Positions 43,414 through 45,773 of a stretch of 45,773 bases of DNA are shown one piece after another. A model generated the notes under the pieces. It did not search any database. It was not told where the DNA came from and saw nothing but the letters and a program-made list of their open reading frames with translations. The stretch is from assembly GCA_012841405.1 (NCBI GenBank), contig DUUT01000185.1, positions 1 through 45,773 on the forward strand, given 5' to 3'. The first letter of the stretch is position 1; each line of letters opens with the position of its first letter. The position numbers were made by a program, and so were the translations under genes. Origin of the DNA: Chloroflexota bacterium (GTDB taxonomy: Bacteria > Chloroflexota > Anaerolineae > UBA1429).

Positions 43414-44451
43414 ATGACAGACACAATGCGCGGCGTAATCTTTGTGGGCGACGGCAAGGTAGAGGTGCGAGAGTTCCCCAAGCCCAAGCCGTCAGGCACC
43501 CAGGTGCTGGTGGCGATGAAGGCCTCCGGGCTGTGCGGCAGCGACATGCACTCCTACCGTCAGTCGGCCGAGTACTGGGCCAAGGCCCCCATCATCCGTG
43601 GGCACGAGCCCAGTGGGGTGATCGTCGAGGTCGGCGAGGCCGTCTCCATGGTACAAGTGGGCGACCGCGTTTCCGTGTACCACGCTCCCGCCTGCAACCA
43701 CTGCGAGGCCTGCGCTCGCGGCGAGTTCTTTAACTGCACGACCATCGGCCCCGGCAACCGCCTGGCATCGATGAAGGTGCACGGCTCCGATGCCGACTAT
43801 GTGCTGGTAGACCAGAACGTCTGCTTCGTGCTTCCCGACGAGCTCTCCTTCGAGGATGGCTCGACGATCGCCTGCGCCGGTGGCACGGCCTATCACGCCC
43901 TGCGACGCGGCGATGTCCGCGGTGGCGAGTACGTGTTGGTCTCCGGCCTCGGCCCGGTGGGCCTGTGCGCGGTGCAACTCGCGCAGGCCATGGGGGGTAT
44001 CGTCATCGGTTCGGACCCCGTCGCCTTCCGGCGCGAGTTCGCCCTCAAGCACGGCGCCTCCTACGTCGTTGATCCCATGGCCGGCCCGCTGGGCGAGCAG
44101 GTCAAGGACATCACCGGTGAGGGCGCCGAGGTCGTCATCGAGACCTCGGGCAACGATCAGGCGCGCGTCGATGTCGTCGCCTGCACCCCCTACCATGCGC
44201 GGTTGGTGTACGTCGGGTGGGGTGGGAACGCCCGCAACGCCATCTATGGCCCGATGCTGGGCGAACGCTGGATCACGGGCTCGAACATGTTCACCCATGA
44301 GGACTACCATACCCTCGTGCGCTTTATGCTGCGCCAGGGAATCCGCTTCTCGGACCTGGTGACGCATCGCTTCTCGCTGGAGCAGGCGCAGGCGGCCTTT
44401 GATGCCTTTGCCAGTCGAGACACGGGCAAGGTCGTCTTTACCTGGGACTAG
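43414..44451 (+). CDS. Zinc-dependent alcohol/polyol dehydrogenase
   Basis: 345 aa, medium-chain dehydrogenase. Catalytic-zinc Cys in SGLCGSDMHSY and His-Glu in RGHEPSGVIVEVG; structural-zinc cysteines in CNHCEACARGEFFNC; Rossmann motif SGLGPVGLCAVQ. Placed after the sugar importer genes, it probably oxidises the imported sugar alcohol or sugar. GAGGAG lies 8 bases before the ATG. The stop TAG is part of the CTAG that begins repeat copy D. Confidence 0.92.
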   Translation: MTDTMRGVIFVGDGKVEVREFPKPKPSGTQVLVAMKASGLCGSDMHSYRQSAEYWAKAPIIRGHEPSGVIVEVGEAVSMVQVGDRVSVYHAPACNHCEACARGEFFNCTTIGPGNRLASMKVHGSDADYVLVDQNVCFVLPDELSFEDGSTIACAGGTAYHALRRGDVRGGEYVLVSGLGPVGLCAVQLAQAMGGIVIGSDPVAFRREFALKHGASYVVDPMAGPLGEQVKDITGEGAEVVIETSGNDQARVDVVACTPYHARLVYVGWGGNARNAIYGPMLGERWITGSNMFTHEDYHTLVRFMLRQGIRFSDLVTHRFSLEQAQAAFDAFASRDTGKVVFTWD

Positions 44452-44585
44452 GTAGTGTTTTGAGCGCGGGCCACAGCGTCGTTCTGGGCGTGGCGAGAAA
44501 GCCTGGCGATGGGCGTCAAGGCCCGTCGCTTACGCTTGGGGCGACATCGTTTCGACGTCGGGTGCGTTATTGGGACACGGCCTAG
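44448..44585 (-). repeat. Dispersed repeat, copy D (inverted)
   Basis: 138 bp, the same length as copy A and in the opposite orientation. CTAGGTAGTGTTTTG starts it and GGGACACGGCCTAG ends it. The core CAGCGTCGTTCTGGGCGTGG and GGGCGTCAAGGCCCGTCG are the complement of copies A-C. The upstream dehydrogenase stop codon lies in the first CTAG. The outer flank CCTAGCGCCGCC is also found at the right end of copy B. Confidence 0.8.
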
Positions 44586-44601
44586 CGCCGCCCGAGGACA
44601 G

Positions 44602-44691
44602 TCCGGCACCAATGCCGGAGAGCATGGGCGCCACGTACGGTTCACGCGTGAGAGCACGGGCGCTGCGAGCCGTCGACGCAGCGTGGCGCCC
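44602..44691 (+). ncRNA. Candidate structured leader RNA with possible pseudoknot
   Basis: Ninety bases upstream of the last gene can fold into hairpin TCCGGCA/TGCCGGA (44602-44608 with 44613-44619), then a closing stem GGGCGCCAC/GTGGCGCCC (44626-44634 with 44683-44691). The closing stem encloses CGTG/CACG (44647-44650 with 44655-44658) and CGCTGCG/CGCAGCG (44661-44667 with 44677-44683); the last stem shares base 44683 with the closing stem. ACGGTT (44637-44642) can pair with AGCCGT (44668-44673) in the loop of the last hairpin. It matches no riboswitch I recognise; it could be chance in GC-rich DNA. Confidence 0.35.
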
Positions 44692-44721
44692 TCAGAACGA
44701 CCATCGAAGACAAGGAGCACA

Positions 44722-45699
44722 ATGGAGACACGTAGACTGGGCACGACAGATCTGCACGTATCGGTGATTGCGGGTGGCTGTTGGCCCATGGGGGGCGACT
44801 ACTGGGGACGTACGGATGACGAAGAGTCGATCCGCACCATCCACTGCGCCCTTGATTTGGGGGTGAACTTTTTCGATACGGCCCCTGGGTACGGCGCCGG
44901 CCACTCGGAGGAGGTGGTGGGCAGGGCCTTGGTAGGGCGTCGTCAGGATGCCATCATCTCGACCAAGGTGCCCGCAGCGGCCAACATGATCCGCAAGTCG
45001 CTCGAGGCATCCCTCAAGCGCCTACAGACCGACTATGTCGAGGTGTGTTTTGTCCACTGGCCGCGGCGCGACGAGCCTATCAAGGCGACGCTCGAAACCC
45101 TCGAGGAGCTGCGGAGTGAAGGACTGATTCGAGCGATTGGCGTCTCCAACTTTACCGTCGACATGCTCGAGATGGGGCGCCGCTACGCGACCATCGATGC
45201 GGTGCAACCCCCCTACAACCTGCTCTGGCGCTTCTGCGAAGACGATATCCTGCCGTACTGCCGCAAGCACAACATCGCTGTCACCACCTACAGCAGCCTC
45301 GCCCAAGGGATGCTGACAGGCACCCTGCGACTCACCACCAACTTTGCTGGCGACGATCAGCGCCTGCGCAGCGTGCTGTGGCAGTCCGAGAACTATGGCA
45401 AGTGCCTCTACACCGTCGAGCGGCTCCGCCCGATCGCCAAGGATCTGGGCGTCAGCCTCGCCCAGCTCGCACTGCGCTGGGTCATTGACCAGGCCGGCGT
45501 CACCACCGCCCTCGTCGGCGCGAGAACCCCGGCCGAGACCGAAGAGAACGCTGGCGCTGTCGGGTGGGACATGCCCGACGACGTGCGGGCCGAGATACAA
45601 GACATCTCGGATGATCTCTACCTGTCCATGCCCTACTACTTTGACATGTGGGGGAACTGGTCGACGTGGAACAGGCGCGGCCCCCAGCGAGAGTTGTAG
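44722..45699 (+). CDS. Aldo/keto reductase
   Basis: 325 aa NADPH-dependent TIM-barrel oxidoreductase. Tetrad residues are in FFDTAPGYGAGHSEE (Asp, Tyr), ISTKVP (Lys) and CFVHWPRRDEP (His). The cofactor-binding end is ALVGARTPAETEEN. It is similar to the YajO/IolS group of sugar and inositol-related reductases. AAGGAG lies 5 bases before the ATG. It follows the importer-dehydrogenase genes after repeat copy D and the structured leader, so it may be expressed separately. Confidence 0.93.
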   Translation: METRRLGTTDLHVSVIAGGCWPMGGDYWGRTDDEESIRTIHCALDLGVNFFDTAPGYGAGHSEEVVGRALVGRRQDAIISTKVPAAANMIRKSLEASLKRLQTDYVEVCFVHWPRRDEPIKATLETLEELRSEGLIRAIGVSNFTVDMLEMGRRYATIDAVQPPYNLLWRFCEDDILPYCRKHNIAVTTYSSLAQGMLTGTLRLTTNFAGDDQRLRSVLWQSENYGKCLYTVERLRPIAKDLGVSLAQLALRWVIDQAGVTTALVGARTPAETEENAGAVGWDMPDDVRAEIQDISDDLYLSMPYYFDMWGNWSTWNRRGPQREL

Positions 45700-45773
45700 C
45701 GGCTCGCTCGGGCCCCCTCCTCATCGCACCAGCGGCACGTCCCCTTAGTGGTACCCCGCTGTCGGCGGGCTGC

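Overview
The window is about 45.8 kb of GC-rich bacterial chromosome with roughly 33 genes in short operons on both strands. No phage, IS transposase, rRNA, tRNA or CRISPR array was found. The gene set, and especially the Tat-exported solute-binding lipoprotein with a Lys/Glu/Val repeat linker, suggests a member of the Chloroflexota. That is inference from style, not from a marker-gene tree. Promoters are ordinary sigma-70 type (TTGAC-like, 16-18 bp, TATAAT/TAGAAT), which agrees with the housekeeping sigma factor encoded here.

Layout. 1-9.8 kb is mostly housekeeping: a class-V cysteine desulfurase, a YvcK/CofD-like domain fused to a phosphohexomutase, a PDZ-radical SAM-DUF512 protein with cytidylate kinase, a pseudouridine synthase with a D,D-carboxypeptidase, and the primary sigma factor. 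9.8-14.5 kb holds a PdxA-family dehydrogenase, a metallo-beta-lactamase-fold hydrolase, and a DUF1537 kinase coupled to a threonine-dehydrogenase-like enzyme; kinase plus PdxA-type dehydrogenase is the signature of threonate or other four-carbon acid-sugar catabolism. 14.7-15.8 kb holds a lipoprotein of the 5'-nucleotidase/metallophosphatase fold split by one in-frame TGA. 16-17.7 kb is a two-gene SUF-like iron-sulfur system. 17.9-21.3 kb encodes a phosphodiesterase-superfamily enzyme and an S9 peptidase. 21.3-24.8 kb is a nitrilase, an aldo/keto reductase and a GntR-LacI regulator. 25-27.3 kb is a PadR regulator domain fused to a GH57 branching-enzyme-like domain. 27.4-31 kb has an FAD oxidase, a DHFR-fold reductase and a 2-hydroxyacid dehydrogenase. 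31.3-36.3 kb has a decayed GH2-like protein, RecD2 and an AlkZ-like protein. 36.3-39.8 kb has a hybrid histidine kinase converging on, and overlapping, an unusual response regulator. 39.9-45.7 kb is a sugar ABC importer without its ATPase, followed by two oxidoreductases.

The strongest candidate for something undescribed is the gene at 14722-15825. Its TGA codon falls in a Cys-Gly-TGA-Gly motif, the frame stays open on both sides, and a 7-bp stem with a GGC loop lies 25 nt after the codon. This is what a selenocysteine codon with a bacterial SECIS element looks like. Its canonical metal ligands are also mostly replaced.

The second notable pattern is a 138-bp dispersed repeat in four copies. 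It has CTAG-bounded terminal inverted repeats, and every copy lies next to a gene whose TAG stop codon is part of a CTAG. Other points are two unusual domain fusions (YvcK-like with phosphohexomutase; PadR with GH57), a possible pseudoknotted leader RNA before the last gene, and a 77-bp convergent coding overlap in the signalling pair. All assignments come from reading motifs; no database search was run.
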